Assembly (NCBI GenBank): GCA_001692895.1
Contig: KV748202.1
Span: 1,364,001-1,428,000 of the forward strand
Direction: 5' to 3'
Source of the DNA: Cenococcum geophilum 1.58
Lineage: Eukaryota; Ascomycota; Dothideomycetes; Gloniales; Gloniaceae
DNA: 64,000 bases
Position 1 is the stretch's first letter; each line of letters starts with the position of its first letter. The position numbers and the translations under genes were made by a program. Below are positions 33,911 through 46,619 of the stretch, piece after piece. The notes under the pieces are model-generated. The model did not search any database and was not told the origin of the DNA. It saw only the letters and a list, made by a program, of their open reading frames with translations.

Positions 33911-35274
33911 TGTTTAAGGGCCTTTAGTGCGAAAATATAGGAGGGTCGACTTGTTAATAGAACGCGACACTACTAAAGAGTAATATATCTCTACCAGTTA
34001 ACTAGTTAACCACTATAAAAGGTAATTAATTATATTTTAAAGACCGCTTTATTTATCTATATACTTATTTATGTACTTTAGCTAATATAAAGTTCTAAAA
34101 TTATAGGTTGAAATTTCTTAACGCGTTTTTTTAGGTTAACTCGCGAATACTTTCTTAATGCCTTAAAGTAAGCAGTATTACCAACGGCAACGCGGCGACT
34201 TGCGCTATAACCCCTTAACTTCTTTAGCCTCTTTAACTCCTCCCAAGGCCCAGTTATATACTGCCTAAATAAAATATATACTAACCTTAACTATCCTACA
34301 GCTCTAGAGGCTTGTGTTGGATGGTTTCGAACCTTAGAATATTAAGCATTAGACGGAAATACTTACCCGTTCTATATACCAACTCCTTAGCAAAAAAAAT
34401 CCCTATACTTAGTAGGTTAGGGCACTTTGTTAACTGGTTTATAAAATAGGAGATACTATACTTATTACAAAAACTAGCTTTAGTAAAAGTATTATATTCT
34501 ATACTTTCTTAGTCTTAACTAGCCAGATTATAATATAGCTTATCCTATTAAGTAAACTAGGGGGGGAATAGGTTAAGTTAATTCGTTAATACCCTGGTAT
34601 AAACCTATACTTAATATTAGCGGATATAAAATTTTAGAACCCTTAACTGCTTAAGGATATTAAGAATGGTATATATACCTATATACTACTTAGGCTAGAG
34701 TAAGCTGTGTCTTTTAAATTCTAAAAGATTTTATAGGATCTATTTTTCCAGTGTTAAGTTGGACTAGTGGCTATTAATAAGTATTATGTGCTTTACTAGT
34801 AAAAGGAGTTTTAGAGCGATTTTGTTTTAATCTATAAGCTACGCCGATCTCTTCTATTAAGTGTTATTTTCTTTAGCTGCTCTATAACTATAGATATTAA
34901 AATAGAGCAAGTAGTAAAATAGTATAGTAGGTTTTAGCCGGAGGGAACTAAACCGGGTATGTTAGAGATTATTTATACGTCTATTAACTAACCAGATATC
35001 TTAATTTATGTATTTCCGATACTAAAAGGAAAGATAAACTGCTATAAGCAGTTACACTTCTTACTTAACTAAGTAGTTAAGTCTTTAGGCGGTGGCTTAA
35101 TTCCTTAGAAAATTTTAAAAACAATTATATTTCTTAATAGTAAAAGACGCATTATAGCAGTCTCTTAGTACCTTAAGGAGTCTCTTATTTAGAAGGGCTA
35201 TTTAGCGCGTTTTGTAAACTAGATAGTTAGGATATATATATACTAGCGTCTATATATTGCTTAGTAGTGTCCAT

Positions 35275-35338
35275 CTCAGCAACGCACAATGCTGAGACCT
35301 CCTGCAATATTCGCGAATATCAAACGTAGTCACTACGT
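35275..35338. repeat. Three adjacent palindromes at the DIRS-like left end
   Basis: CTCAGC/GCTGAG (arms 35275-35280 and 35291-35296), the perfect palindrome ATATTCGCGAATAT (35307-35320) and ACGTAGTCACTACGT (35324-35338) stand in a row within 64 bp. They fall at the inferred left end of the element, where a recombinase site or terminal structure would lie. Confidence 0.7.
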
Positions 35339-38300
35339 GGCTAATTCGCTTTTCAACACCGTTAAACTTATCAATATTCATCGTTTTATTCATTTAAGAA
35401 TCGTTTTATAACGCTATTACCGCTCATAACCGACCGGAACATCTGTACGCGTGCATAATTCTAACAAGCAAACCCATCCGGACGACCTACCTCAACCACA
35501 CCATCGTCTTTAACCGTTATACCCTCCTCCATTAGTCCTACAATGCCGTCTAAAGCCAATATACGTACCGCTGCTGCAGAGGAGCGTAAAATTGCTAAAG
35601 AACAAAAGAAACAAGCCTAAGAAGAAAGGGAGATTTAGAAGTATAATAAAGAGCGCAAAGCCCGCCTAGTAGAGGAAGCTTATTAGTATAAATACCACCA
35701 GGCCCGAATAGCTTAATTATAGTTAGGCTTAGCCGCTTCGGCCTTATAAGCCACTACAACAGCTGCCACAGCTAATGACCTTAGTGAGCCTCTTCCTCCC
35801 AGTATAAAGTTGCTTAAACTCCGCCTTCTAGGTATTATAAAAAGGGATTACCTAGATATTTTTAAGGGTACCTTTAATCTAGTAAACCTCGCCCGCCTTT
35901 AAGTCTATACCGCTTAGATTAAGATCGCTAATAAGACGTAAATTAAGAACGGTACTCTAGTTATAAGGAAGGCAAAGGTAAATAAGAAGCTATTTATAAA
36001 TAAAGGTGTCTAGTTTAAAGGCTTTACTAACTACGTAGTTATTACTAGCACCCTTTATATATACCTGCTAGACCTTATTACTAGTATACTTCTTTAGATA
36101 AATATAATTTGTACCTTATTAACTTAGTATATCTAGGTAGGTTACATACTTAATCTAGCACTTAACTATTATACCTTTATAATAACCAATAGCCAACTAG
36201 AGCCCGCTAATTAGAAAATGCCAGCCTAGTATATAGCGCTATACCTTATAATATCTAGTACCATCGGCTTCGCCGCCTTAAAGAGACCTAGGTTAGATAC
36301 CTCCTATACCCCTAATATCTGCCGCAAGTTTAATAGCAGAGGCTGCAATAATATAGCTTGCAAATACCCGTATAAGTGCTTAAAGTATAGTAAAGATTAC
36401 GCCGTATTATCTAAAGCCTATACCTAGAAATAGTAAGGCGAACCTTATAAAGTAGGGTCTAGCCTAACTATAACATTAACGTTAATTATACGCCTAGGAC
36501 CTAGGCCTAATACATTACTATTATTCCCTACCTTTATAAAAGTAAAGGCTTTCCTCTACTCTCCATCGCCCCTAAAGATCTTAGCGTGGCAATCCCTTCT
36601 ATCTAACTACCCGGGCAATCTACTAGCTATCTTAGTAGGCATACTAATCTATAGCTATAAGTTAGGAGCCAAATCTATCCCTACCTTAAGATCTAATAAG
36701 AACTATAACTTCTCTTAGGGCAACGCCAACCTTATCTCTAAGAAGATAACATCGGACCTTATAAAAGGATGTATTAAAATCGCAACAGGGCCTATTATAG
36801 TCTTACCTCTTAGCCTAGTGCCAAAATCGGATAGAGGATACCGCTGAATTTATAATCTCTCCTTCCCACTAGCATCTTTAGTTAATAACGCAATCCTAAA
36901 AGAATATGGAGCACTAATATGCACTATAGTTACCGCTATTTAGGCCCATATTATTTCTATAGGCCGTAAATATCTGCTACTTAAGAGAGATATTAAAGAT
37001 ACGTTTTGTATAGTCCCCCTATCCTATAAAGCAAGAACATTAATAGGCTTCTCCTAGAAAGGTGTTACCTACTAAGAATACTGCCTATTCTTTAGTCTTT
37101 AAACTGCGCCGTTTATATTTAACCTTTTCGCGGAAGGCCTGCACTAAATACTCTATTTATAACTACCTTATAAGGTGGAACACTACCTAGATAACTTTGT
37201 CTTTATCCTCACCGACCTAAATAACCTAGCGGCTATTACCTAGACTTATATCTCTGTTACTAACTCCCTAGGTATCCCTTAAAATGGCTCTAAAGATATA
37301 GTAGGAACTACTATTAACGTTCTAGGATATACTATTAACACCGTATAAATGCAAACTTATTTATTACCACAGAAACAATTATATACTATTAAGAAGGTCA
37401 CTACTATACTCTAATATAGCTTATTATTGTTTCTTTAAGCCTAGTAGCTTACGGGCTACCTTGCATAGTACGCCTATATAATTAGGCTTAGTTAATCTTA
37501 CTTAAGATCCCTTTAAATCTTTATTACTACTTGGCTAGAGACTCTAGCAAATAAGTATAAACCTAGGCGTTTTAGCACTGAGTTACGAAGTAACTTATAT
37601 ATCTAGCTTAACCTACTTATTATAAGTAATAGGGTATTATTCTTTAACAACGTTAAGCGTACCTATATTTATCTCTTTACTAACGCCTCTACCCGGTTTA
37701 GGTTTAGCGACTTCTACTTCTTTAAGGAACTCAAATATAAGGATAACTAGTAGTAGTATACCGCCAACCTCCCTTAATCTTAGGCGTTTAGTATATTGCC
37801 TAAGCCCAGTTAATAAATAGACTATATTAATCCAAAGGAGATATATGCTATTACTTACGCATTTAATCTATAGTCTACTAACTGGCAGTATAGCGCGCTA
37901 TCTATCCATACTAATAGTATAGTGGTTTACCAGGGTATTAGGAAAACTATTATTTATAGTATAATAAACAAATTACTCCGTAAGATTATACTAGCTGCTA
38001 TAGCCCACGATATTATAATATCCGCGAAGTAAATCCTAGGTAATTTAAATGGCTTAGCTAATATACTATCTTAATTCCAGGCTACGGCTATTTATTAGTT
38101 CTGCCCATACTAGGCCCTTAATTTATTACTACTAAAGCTAATAAGTTCTTAACTAGGTGCCGTAAACCCGCTAAACTACTTATAACCGCCTATAAACTTT
38201 AAGGATAATATTAACGCGCCATCTAATCTCTACGCGCTCCTTCTTTAGCACAGCCTTACGCTAGTAACGCGTAGGAACTATTCCTTAGCAGTTAACAGCT

Positions 38301-39275
38301 GGGAGTTATACTGCGCACTTAAAGGAGTCTCTCTCTACCTAGCTAAGCCGCGTAATCCAGGCGAATAAATCGCCCACCGCGCGTTTGGTACCTCCTAGCT
38401 ATAAATAGGTAGGCTTAAGGCCGAAACCTTATAAGCCTATATCTCCACAATTCGCTCGCGTTATATAGATTACGGCATCTTAATTACGGCATTTAAGGGC
38501 CCTATAATACACCAATTACTCACTAAAGCAGCCACTATCTCCCCCTTAGTAAAAAAGGCCAAGTAGCCTATTACTAGGGACATTTTAGCCCAGGTAGTAA
38601 CACACAGCTCCTTACTCTTAGAGATTAACACCAACGCCGCGTTTACCCTCGCATTTGCTAGATTTTTACAAATAGGTAAGATTACGTATACTATAGCGGA
38701 GCTTAAGAACCAAACAACCTTCCTAGTAAGAAAGGCCACTCGACGCAATATCACCTTTATACCTAGTAGGATAACATTCCGCCTTAAATAGAGTAAAGCT
38801 AATAAGCAACACCAGGGCGTTAATATCGCTATTATAGCGGTCGGCAGCCTATTATACCCAGTTGCTGCTATAACAAAGCTGTTTAATAGGGACCCTTAAC
38901 CCCTTAACCCCCCCCTATTTAGTCTTAATGGAAAACCCTTTACCTCTCCAATAGTTTGCAAGATCCTTTCCTCCCATTTAGTAGCCGCTAAAATTAACCT
39001 AGGTGGCTACTTAAACTACTCCTTCCGCTGGGGTGCTGCCTAGTTTACTAAAGATTTAGGGTGTTTATATCAGCAAATTTAATAACTAGGTTAGTGGTTA
39101 TTGGAAGCCTTTCGCCTATATATTAAAACTAAGACTACTAACCTCCGTCGCCTTAACTCTTACTTCCAGTATAGTATACCGCTCTTAGCGTAAGAATCGC
39201 TAGAAAGCAGGTTAAGATGTTAAGAGGGCCGCCAAGGCTAGTAAGTCTGCAGAATATGGCAAAACGCGACAAGGT

Positions 39276-39499
39276 GGCAGAATATAGCAGAATTCGGCAA
39301 TATAGCAGAATATGGCAGAATTCGGTAATATGGCAGAATATAGCAGAATTCAGCAACGTGGCAGAATATAGCAGAATTCGGCAATATAGCAGAATATGGC
39401 AGAATTCGGCAACGTGGCAGAATATGGCAGAATTCGGCAATATAGCAGAATATGGCAGAATTCGACAATATGGCAGAATATAGCAGAATACGGCAATGT
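39276..39499 (+). repeat. 28-bp minisatellite, eight units
   Basis: Eight exact-length units of a GCAGAATAT / GCAGAATTCGGCAAT pattern occur. They are rich in CpA, against the trend of the surroundings, and open in several frames on both strands, which explains the spurious open frames there. It lies between the recombinase domain and the right end of the DIRS-like element. Confidence 0.9.
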
Positions 39500-40760
39500 C
39501 TTATTAAGCGTAGGTGCTTCGCTTAGGGATATCTAGTCGCTTTAGGGCAAATCCTTAGCAGATTTAAGTGCTAGGTACTAGCAAAACTACTAAAAACTAG
39601 CCCTAGAGTGACCTTATAGCCCTACGCCTCCCAATTATACAGTAAAAATTAATTATCCTCTTACGTGACTGCGATAGATAGATCTTATATGGCGAAGCAT
39701 AATTAGGATAGGATATATAATATCTTCTGTAGTAAGGAGTTAAATATTTGGATTATAGTAGCCACAGCTACTCTTAGAATGGGTATAGATATTCTAGATA
39801 TTTATATAGTTATTTAATGGAATTTCCTAATTATAGATGATATTGGAGATCTATAGTAAAGGTTTAGTTATGTGGTAAGGGGTTATAATAAAACTAGAGT
39901 AGCTGTATTCTTTATGCTATATTAGGCGTTTAATCGGCTAGGATACTAAAAGGAGTTAACTTAAGAAGAAGTTACTAGTTAAATAATGTCTAAGCTAAAA
40001 TATAGACGTAATATACTCTTACGCGATTGCCAGGCGAGTTAGTTATAATAATTATTTTCTTAGGGGATTAGTTGCAAGTCCAATTTAGATTATAATGGTA
40101 ACTTATTAGACTAGTACCCTTATTTAAACCAGGAACTTAACGGTATAGCTACTGACTAGTTAACTAGTAAGAATAAATTTTATTCCTAGATAAAGCAGGA
40201 GATTAAAAGTAGGGACTCTATAAGCAATTATTAGAGGGCTATGCTAAATAGCAACTGCTACCGTAAATAACTACTTAAGTTTCTCTAGAAGGATAAATGT
40301 AATCCTAAGATATAAACTCTAAAGGCATTATAAGAGAGTTATTATAACGGTATAGGTTATAACCCTAATTTTCTTATTATAACCACTGTGCTAACTGCTT
40401 TAGTCTCCCTTTAAAAACTAACCTTAGGCTTAAAGCAAGGTATTGCTCTCTAATAGCTAGCTAAATAGTATTAAGTATAAGCGGATAAGTTAGTCCTAAT
40501 AGAAGAAAAATTTACTCTAATGCCTTCTTTATATTTCTTGCCTAGTTACTACTAGTGGGTAATTATACGCGCCTTTAGTAAGGTTACCTTAACTGCTAAG
40601 TTTCTAATATAAACTATAGAAGATCTTTATAAGTATTTCCTATTATACAAGTAGAAGTATGCTATAGCTTAGGGAGAGTAGCTAGTTTAGTTTCTTTGCC
40701 AGAATATAGACAGTATACTAGCTAAGTGGTTAGAGTCTAGGAAACCTAAGAAACTAGTAT

Positions 40761-43500
40761 CTAGCACTAGTGACTTGTTACCTATAGCTAGTAGCGCTAG
40801 TAATAGTAAGTTTATAGCCGATAAATAAAGGGTATAGGTTGTAGAAAGATAAACTAAGATTAATAATAAGACTGCTTTACTAGTTATATTATAGTAGAAG
40901 AAGCTTATAGAGAACCATATCCGCTTATTTGGCTTAATATTAAAATCCCCTTTCTTAACGGTAGTGCCATCTTTAGCTAGAGAAGTTACTTTATCTCCCC
41001 TTAACCAGTATAGTATGCCATCCCCTCTGCTATAGTATAACCAGTCGCTAGGATAAGGTTGTAGTGGTTTATACTAGTTATAGCAGCGAGAAATTAAATG
41101 CGAGTAGTTATAGGAACTAGAATTGTAGAGTAGTAAGAGCGTAGTACTAGAGACTAAACTGCTAGTGCTAGAGACTTAACTAATAGTGCTGGAGACTTAA
41201 CTGGTGGACTCGCAAACTGCTTTACTAACTAATAGTATAAAGCCTAGCCTAGAACTATAACTACCTAGAGCTCCCAGCAGTAGAACCTATAAAGGTAGGA
41301 AAAAAAGGGTAAAGACTATAGATTCCACTACTAATAAGATATAGTGGGGTTTAGAGGGTACAGCTTCTATCTTATATAGGCAGTTAATATTAGCACCTAT
41401 TAGTGAGAATATTAGCGGCCTAGTGTTAAAAAACTATAGTAAAGAGATAAGAAATAATGGGCGGGATAGGCGCAAGCGGTTGTTAACACTAAAAGCTATA
41501 TATTTAGGAATATGGGAGGTATAAATAAGACGGGCTTGGTATTTTTAGATAGTTTACCTTTATTACGTGCTAGAAGGGTATAAGTAGTTAATTTCTAAGT
41601 AAACTTTTATATTAAATTAAACCAGAAAGCAGTTAAGGAATTAATTAGCCTATTTATTTAACTATTCTAAAGGCTATAAGTTACTACTTATTTATCCTAA
41701 AAAGAGAACTATAAACCTATCTATTAAACCATCTACTAAACTATAATCTACTAGTTATATATACAATTCCTAAGCAGCTTATAAAATATGCTCCTTATTA
41801 TTATATACGTTTATAAATATAGGCCTAGGCTAACGGGTTAATTAGGAAGGAGCCTAAGTAGTTAATAATAGAGGATCTTAAGTAGCCTAATTATAAGGAG
41901 CAAACCGCTAGGAGAGAGGCCAGTAAGTTAAAGCGGAAGAAGTCCGAGGGGTTAAAGCTAAAGGAGTAGAGCGTTAGGAGGGAGTCTAAGGAGTTAAGTA
42001 AGGATTTGTGGATATGCGCGAGAGCGGCTAGATTAAGGAGTTGGGAGGAGCTAGTCGATCTGCTAGTAGAGGTATACTATTATACCGCTTTATCTAGTCT
42101 AAAAACTAAGCTACCTATTTCTTAGAGTTGCCAGTAAACTAGCTAACTAGTTAACTAAGACTTAAGATATTATTAAAGGAAATTAATAATATGCGTATTA
42201 TATTGCCGGATAGCGGTAACTTATTAGAGAATAGATTAAGTGGTTATACTTAATAGTTTAGTTAATTATAAGTGTTAAGACTCGCCACTACTATATATTA
42301 AGGTAAAAGGAACGCTAAAGCAGTTAACCTGCACATAATGCTAATCACAATAGCACCTTAATAACTCGCTATATTAAGAAGATTAGTCTAACGTCCCTCT
42401 ATTAGATAGACTAGTAGTAGTTCGGTAGACGAACTTAAGGCTGCGTTATAAGATGCCGGAGCACTACAACTACAACTAGTTAATGTTAGAGTACTCTTAC
42501 TAGTTAATATTTAACCTGCGGAGAAGGTATATAGCTGTTATTACCTTTTCCTAAGAGGCGTGGGCTCCTTATTATCCGATAGCTTAATAGGGTTAGACTA
42601 CTACAACTCCTATAAGGCATACAGACGTTATTATCTCTCCCTAAAAAGCGGGGACTACTTATTATCCAACTACTACGACTGCCGCGACTGCTAAGACTGC
42701 CAAGACTGCTCCCAGCTAGTATTACCCTTATCCTTATTACTACTAATTATAATTAATTTACCGGTATCCTTACTACTCTTATTACTGCTAATTTAAGTTA
42801 GCCTACTTAAGAGGCCGAAGCGGATAGTATATAACTAGAGAGACTGGCAGCGGTTAACTAGGTCGCGGTTTATGTCCTAGGTTAACTGCTAGCCTACTTA
42901 ACCCCTATAAGCGACTGCTGCCTACCTATTTATAGCGATAGTATTAGAGGTGCCTATTAACTAGTCCTTAATATTATTTAGAGTTACTATGTTTACGCCC
43001 TTAGGTGGAGTCCAGTCGCGGAGCCTATTAAGGTAAAGGTAAAGTAATAGCTATTAAAGCCGTAACTTTAGGAACCTAGCAGTATATATCTTAAACGGGT
43101 TAAGATAAAGGATATTAAAAAAGTTAACGTTAAGGAGAGAGGAGTTAGGACGGCTAGCAAAGCTATTAGGATTATAAATGCCAACTATAATAAGTGATCT
43201 ACTATAAGCAGTTAATAAGACGGTTTTCTTAAGATAATAATATAAGAGATGTTAGGTATAAACCGTACAATAACTTAAAGGGGTAGACTATAAGGAGTAA
43301 GGAGTTAGTAAGTAGTTATTAACTATAATAAATAAGGCAAAGAGAGTAGAAATAAGGGTAGTCTTTAACTAGTAGTTATAGAAAAAGTGGTTAATAATAA
43401 GCTAAATAAGTAGTTAGGGGGGTAGTAAGTGATAAGCTGAATAGGTAGTTAAGGGGTTAAGGGGGTAAAGTATAGCAGTTAAGTTAAGTGAAGTTAAAGT
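40761..43500. other. Decayed region after helicase gene 2
   Basis: The stretch is RIP-altered. Plus-strand frames rich in Lys, Glu and Arg can be sensed near 41.85-42.05 kb and 43.02-43.15 kb, possibly the C-terminal part of helicase gene 2 or another gene of the same unit. Nothing firm can be called. Confidence 0.35.
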
Positions 43501-44079
43501 AAAGCAGTTAATAACCTTTATCCTTAGCATAGAATATATTATTAATTGCCTCTATATAATCTCTAAGCGCTAATAGCTTAGTAGCAGTAGTAGATTGCTC
43601 CTTATCTTTAGACGAAATAGAAATAATCTTATTAGGTATAGTAATATTTTAAAGGTTAAACAAGTAAATCTTTTCTTTAAGAAGCTCTATACTATTAGCA
43701 AGAATATTAGTAAACTTAAATTAACCGTTATAATTACTATTAACTGCTTAGATATATATAACCCTTAGTCTAGAGATAGTATATAAAACTAAATATATTA
43801 GTAAGTGTTAACTTTTTACTATGTTTAAAATTGGCTCTTTAACTAAATAAAGTCTCTAGTATAGTATGTAGTTAAGAAATATATAAACTAGAAAGCGCAA
43901 CCCGTCTAAATATCTTTTTAATATTGTAAGTGGAGTTCTTATATAGTTTTATATTAACGGCATAGTAGCAGTTAATATACTCTAGGGTAAGATTAATTAC
44001 TTTAAAGGTATTTAGTTAACCCGCTAGATTTACTAGACTTAACGTAAGAATTAATTGTTAAAGCTTAGTAGTTATAATT

Positions 44080-45350
44080 TAATCTATAAGAAGCTATTAA
44101 AGATAAAGCATCTTATACCTATACCGTAACTACTTAGCCCTATAGAACTAGATAGAGAGTAAATTAACGAGTTAGCGGATTAGACTAATATTGCTATAAC
44201 AAATAGCATGCCGTAGAACTATAAAAGCTTTAACCTATTAGAGATACTAATATATACTAAAAAACTCCTTACTGTTATGCCCTTAACCGGTCCAAGCGGT
44301 ATAGGTAAATACTTATTATTATATACGTTTAATTAACTTAAGAAATTAAGATAGAGTTAGCTATATAATAGCATTATTATAGAACTCTTTCCTATTATTT
44401 TTCTTACTATTAACCCCTTAGAACTACCCCCTAGTACTAAATACGTCGTACTAGAGTGTAACTACTTAAGCTGTCTAGCCTTATGTAACCAATAGCTTAA
44501 TAAGATAGAATTTAGCATTCTCTTATAAGATTCTATACCGGTCCCAATAGCCAATATTATAAAGGAGTGTGGCCTTTAAGTAAGTACTAGGAGGACTCTT
44601 CTAGTAAGTACAAACTATAAGGTAGAGGAAACTTTAAAGGATATAAAAGAACGTAGGTAGCCTAAGTAACCAGTTCTAATGGTTAAAAGCTTAACTGGCA
44701 AAAGACTGCTTAGTTTTTATGCTTTTAATATATTAAACGGTCTTCTAGTCGCCCTAGGCGAGCTAAAGGCGCTAGGTAAAATAGCCTAACTTATTATCCT
44801 CTTTAAGGCTAAGTTTATAGATCTAGATATCCTAATAGACATTATATATACCTTTAATTATACCCTTATTATAAAAGATCGCACCTAGCTATCGCAGAGT
44901 AGTCTTTTAAAGAGATAGTAGGTTAAGCTTTAGTACTATAGGAAAAAGACCTAGCTTACTACTAAAAATATATTTAACTACTTATAAATAAAGCTTGCGG
45001 ATAGTAGTAGTAATAAAGTATATTAATAACTGCTGTGAGATATAGTCCTGTTAAAGACCTAGAGATAAGATAATATCGTTAAAGAGAAGCGGTTATAATG
45101 GGTTAAACATTAACTACTTAAGGCTAGTAGTTGGAATCTTAGGATAAAGGATAAGAAGCGTAGTAGTTATATTACGCATTCTTATTCCAGAAGACCCAAG
45201 CACTTAATCTCTAACGTCGTCCTTAAAATTAAAGTTATTGTAGACTAGTAGCGCTTAAGGATTAACTATAAGGCTTAGTAGCTTATTCTTTTTATTAGTT
45301 AGTTATATAAAATATAAGCTAGGGGGTTAAACCTCCCTTTATATTATTAG
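44080..45350 (+). pseudogene. Remnant of a P-loop protein
   Basis: A plus-strand frame reads LTVMPLTGPSGIGKY at about 44271-44312. The block GPSGIGK (44289-44309) fits a Walker A motif except that the last position is Tyr instead of Ser/Thr. The frame continues for about 350 codons with RIP-type stops and contains KAKFIDLDILIDIIYTFN near 44.8 kb. I do not recognise the family. It could belong to the same unit as helicase gene 2. Confidence 0.35.
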
Positions 45351-46333
45351 CAATATCTATAAGGTGCCGATTAATATATTTATAACTATTACAGAGACCT
45401 AGCCTAGCTAATACCTTAATAACTTAACGGTTAACACCACTCCCAAGTAGGTAGATTCCTAATATTTTTGTAAAGAAATTGGCAGTAGACCGTGCGCGAC
45501 TTCTATAGATAATAGAAGTAATTAAATATAACTGCTGCTGGACTATCTTAGAATTGCCTAACCCTTTATAACTACTCTAGCCCTAGTGTTAATTGCTTAT
45601 AAGCTTTTTAAGTAGAGCAGTCTATTTAGGAGCAGTCGATTAAATTTTTTCTAATACTTAAGAGAAGTTAACCTTCTCTGTAGAGGTAAAGCTGTTAAAC
45701 TTATTAAAATATAGCTGCCTAAGCAGTGCATTAAGTTCTTGGATAAGTTTTATTAAAGAAATATCCCTTACTAACACGTAACCAGTTAATTAAAGGGCTG
45801 TATAAACCTCTGCCTATTTTAAAGCAGAATATAATAATAAAATCCGCTAACTAATATAGAGGCCACCCGATCTATTATTAACGCCCTTTATAACTTATAC
45901 CTTAAGGAATTACTTAATATTAAATTTGTTTCGCTGCTATAGTATTTATATTACCCGTAGCTTTTAGTGCTAAAAAAGAGGGCTCCGCCGTTTTCTAATT
46001 CGCCTTTAGTAACTAGTAAGGGGTATAGTTGCTTACCTTTAAGGCGACGGAGATATAGAGGATGGTGTTAAGGGGGAAATAGAGTTAATATTGGAGAGTG
46101 GAGATAAGGACGCGTTAGTGTTTACCAAAATACTAGAAGCGCGTAACTCGTAAGGAAGTGGTGTTCCCATTATAAAAAAGTAATTAATTGTGGAGGAGAC
46201 TGGTCTAATTCAACTCATCAGCTTATTAGGTTAAAAAGATATTATTAGGGAGTTAAATATATAGGAGGAAGTATTTCTTATACAAAATTGCTTAGATTAA
46301 AGTTGAGCGCTATAGAGTTCCGTACTATAGGCC
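45351..46333. other. Unassigned decayed DNA
   Basis: The DNA is RIP-altered with no recognisable product. RIP weakens towards 46.0-46.6 kb, where CpA and TpG are more common. Confidence 0.4.
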
Positions 46334-46464
46334 CTTAGACGGTAGGGTAAACTTAAGGTTAGTAGATAGCTGATTAATTAAAAAAAAGTGGCGTTTTTTA
46401 GGATAGAGACTAGTAATACTTTAGTATTAGTAAGTGCGCCTTTAGTTTGCCCTTGCCGTCTAAG
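46334..46464. repeat. Small inverted-repeat element, CTTAGACG type
   Basis: A 131-bp unit has ends CTTAGACGGTAGGGTAAACT and AGTTTGCCCTTGCCGTCTAA + G, inverted repeats of about 20-27 bp with a few mismatches. It shares the outer CTTAGACG with 33661-33731. Confidence 0.65.
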
Positions 46465-46619
46465 TTGCTTACTAAGATAAGAGAAGACCCACTCTTTACC
46501 ATGACTTACGTTCCCGCAATATTTAGATTTATGACTAGAACAACGGTTCTAAAGCCTGATCTCTAAAATAGAATAATATGATAATCGATAGGGTAAACTA
46601 ACGAAATGTTTATAATGTA

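Larger units (their letters stand above)
33484..34320. other. Gap between divergent helicase genes
   Basis: The gap holds the two small inverted-repeat elements listed next and a 15-bp repeat TAACGCGTTTTTTTA shared between about 33.45 kb and 34.12 kb. I see no gene here. It would contain the promoters of both divergently read helicase genes. Confidence 0.5.
35268..39640 (+). mobile_element. DIRS-like tyrosine-recombinase retroelement, broken
   Basis: This fossil element sits inside helicase gene 2; the ends are set by where helicase similarity stops and resumes (within about 100 bp). In order, a gag-like frame opens at about 35543 with an Ala/Glu/Lys-rich start and a Cys-rich motif near 36.35 kb. 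Reverse transcriptase is at about 36.75-37.4 kb and RNase H at about 37.65-37.9 kb. A tyrosine recombinase at about 38.3-39.17 kb replaces the integrase of LTR elements, which places it with DIRS/Ngaro-like elements. It is broken by many RIP-type changes. The first ~300 bp and the repeat near the right end are much less altered. No target duplication was found, as expected for recombinase insertion. Confidence 0.75.
34330..40760 (+). pseudogene. RecQ-like helicase gene 2, split by a DIRS-like element
   Basis: In the part before the insertion, a Walker A equivalent (TKTSFSKS) lies at 34467-34490. The DECH position at 34776-34787 is now Asn-Lys-Tyr-Tyr, each one RIP-type step away. FSCSAT-like motif III is near 34.88 kb, and KTIIFLNSKRR (start of the second helicase domain) near 35.13 kb. 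After the insertion, IIVATATLRMGIDI is at about 39.76-39.80 kb, the classical RecQ motif V, then QRF.Y.VRGYNKT near 39.87 kb, motif VI. The gene reads away from helicase gene 1 and is only distantly similar to it. RecQ-like genes of this sort are known from fungal subtelomeres (telomere-linked helicases), but no telomere repeat is seen here. Confidence 0.65.

Noticed and set aside
34318-34345. GGTTTCGAACC resembling a tRNA T-loop
   Set aside because: No matching acceptor or anticodon arms around it. It is a chance match.
38470-38754. Open frame on minus inside the DIRS-like element
   Set aside because: It lies opposite the tyrosine recombinase region and is a shadow of it.
39153-39483. Overlapping open frames on both strands in the 28-bp array
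   Set aside because: They arise because the repeat unit has no stop in several frames. Their products are simple repeats with no family.
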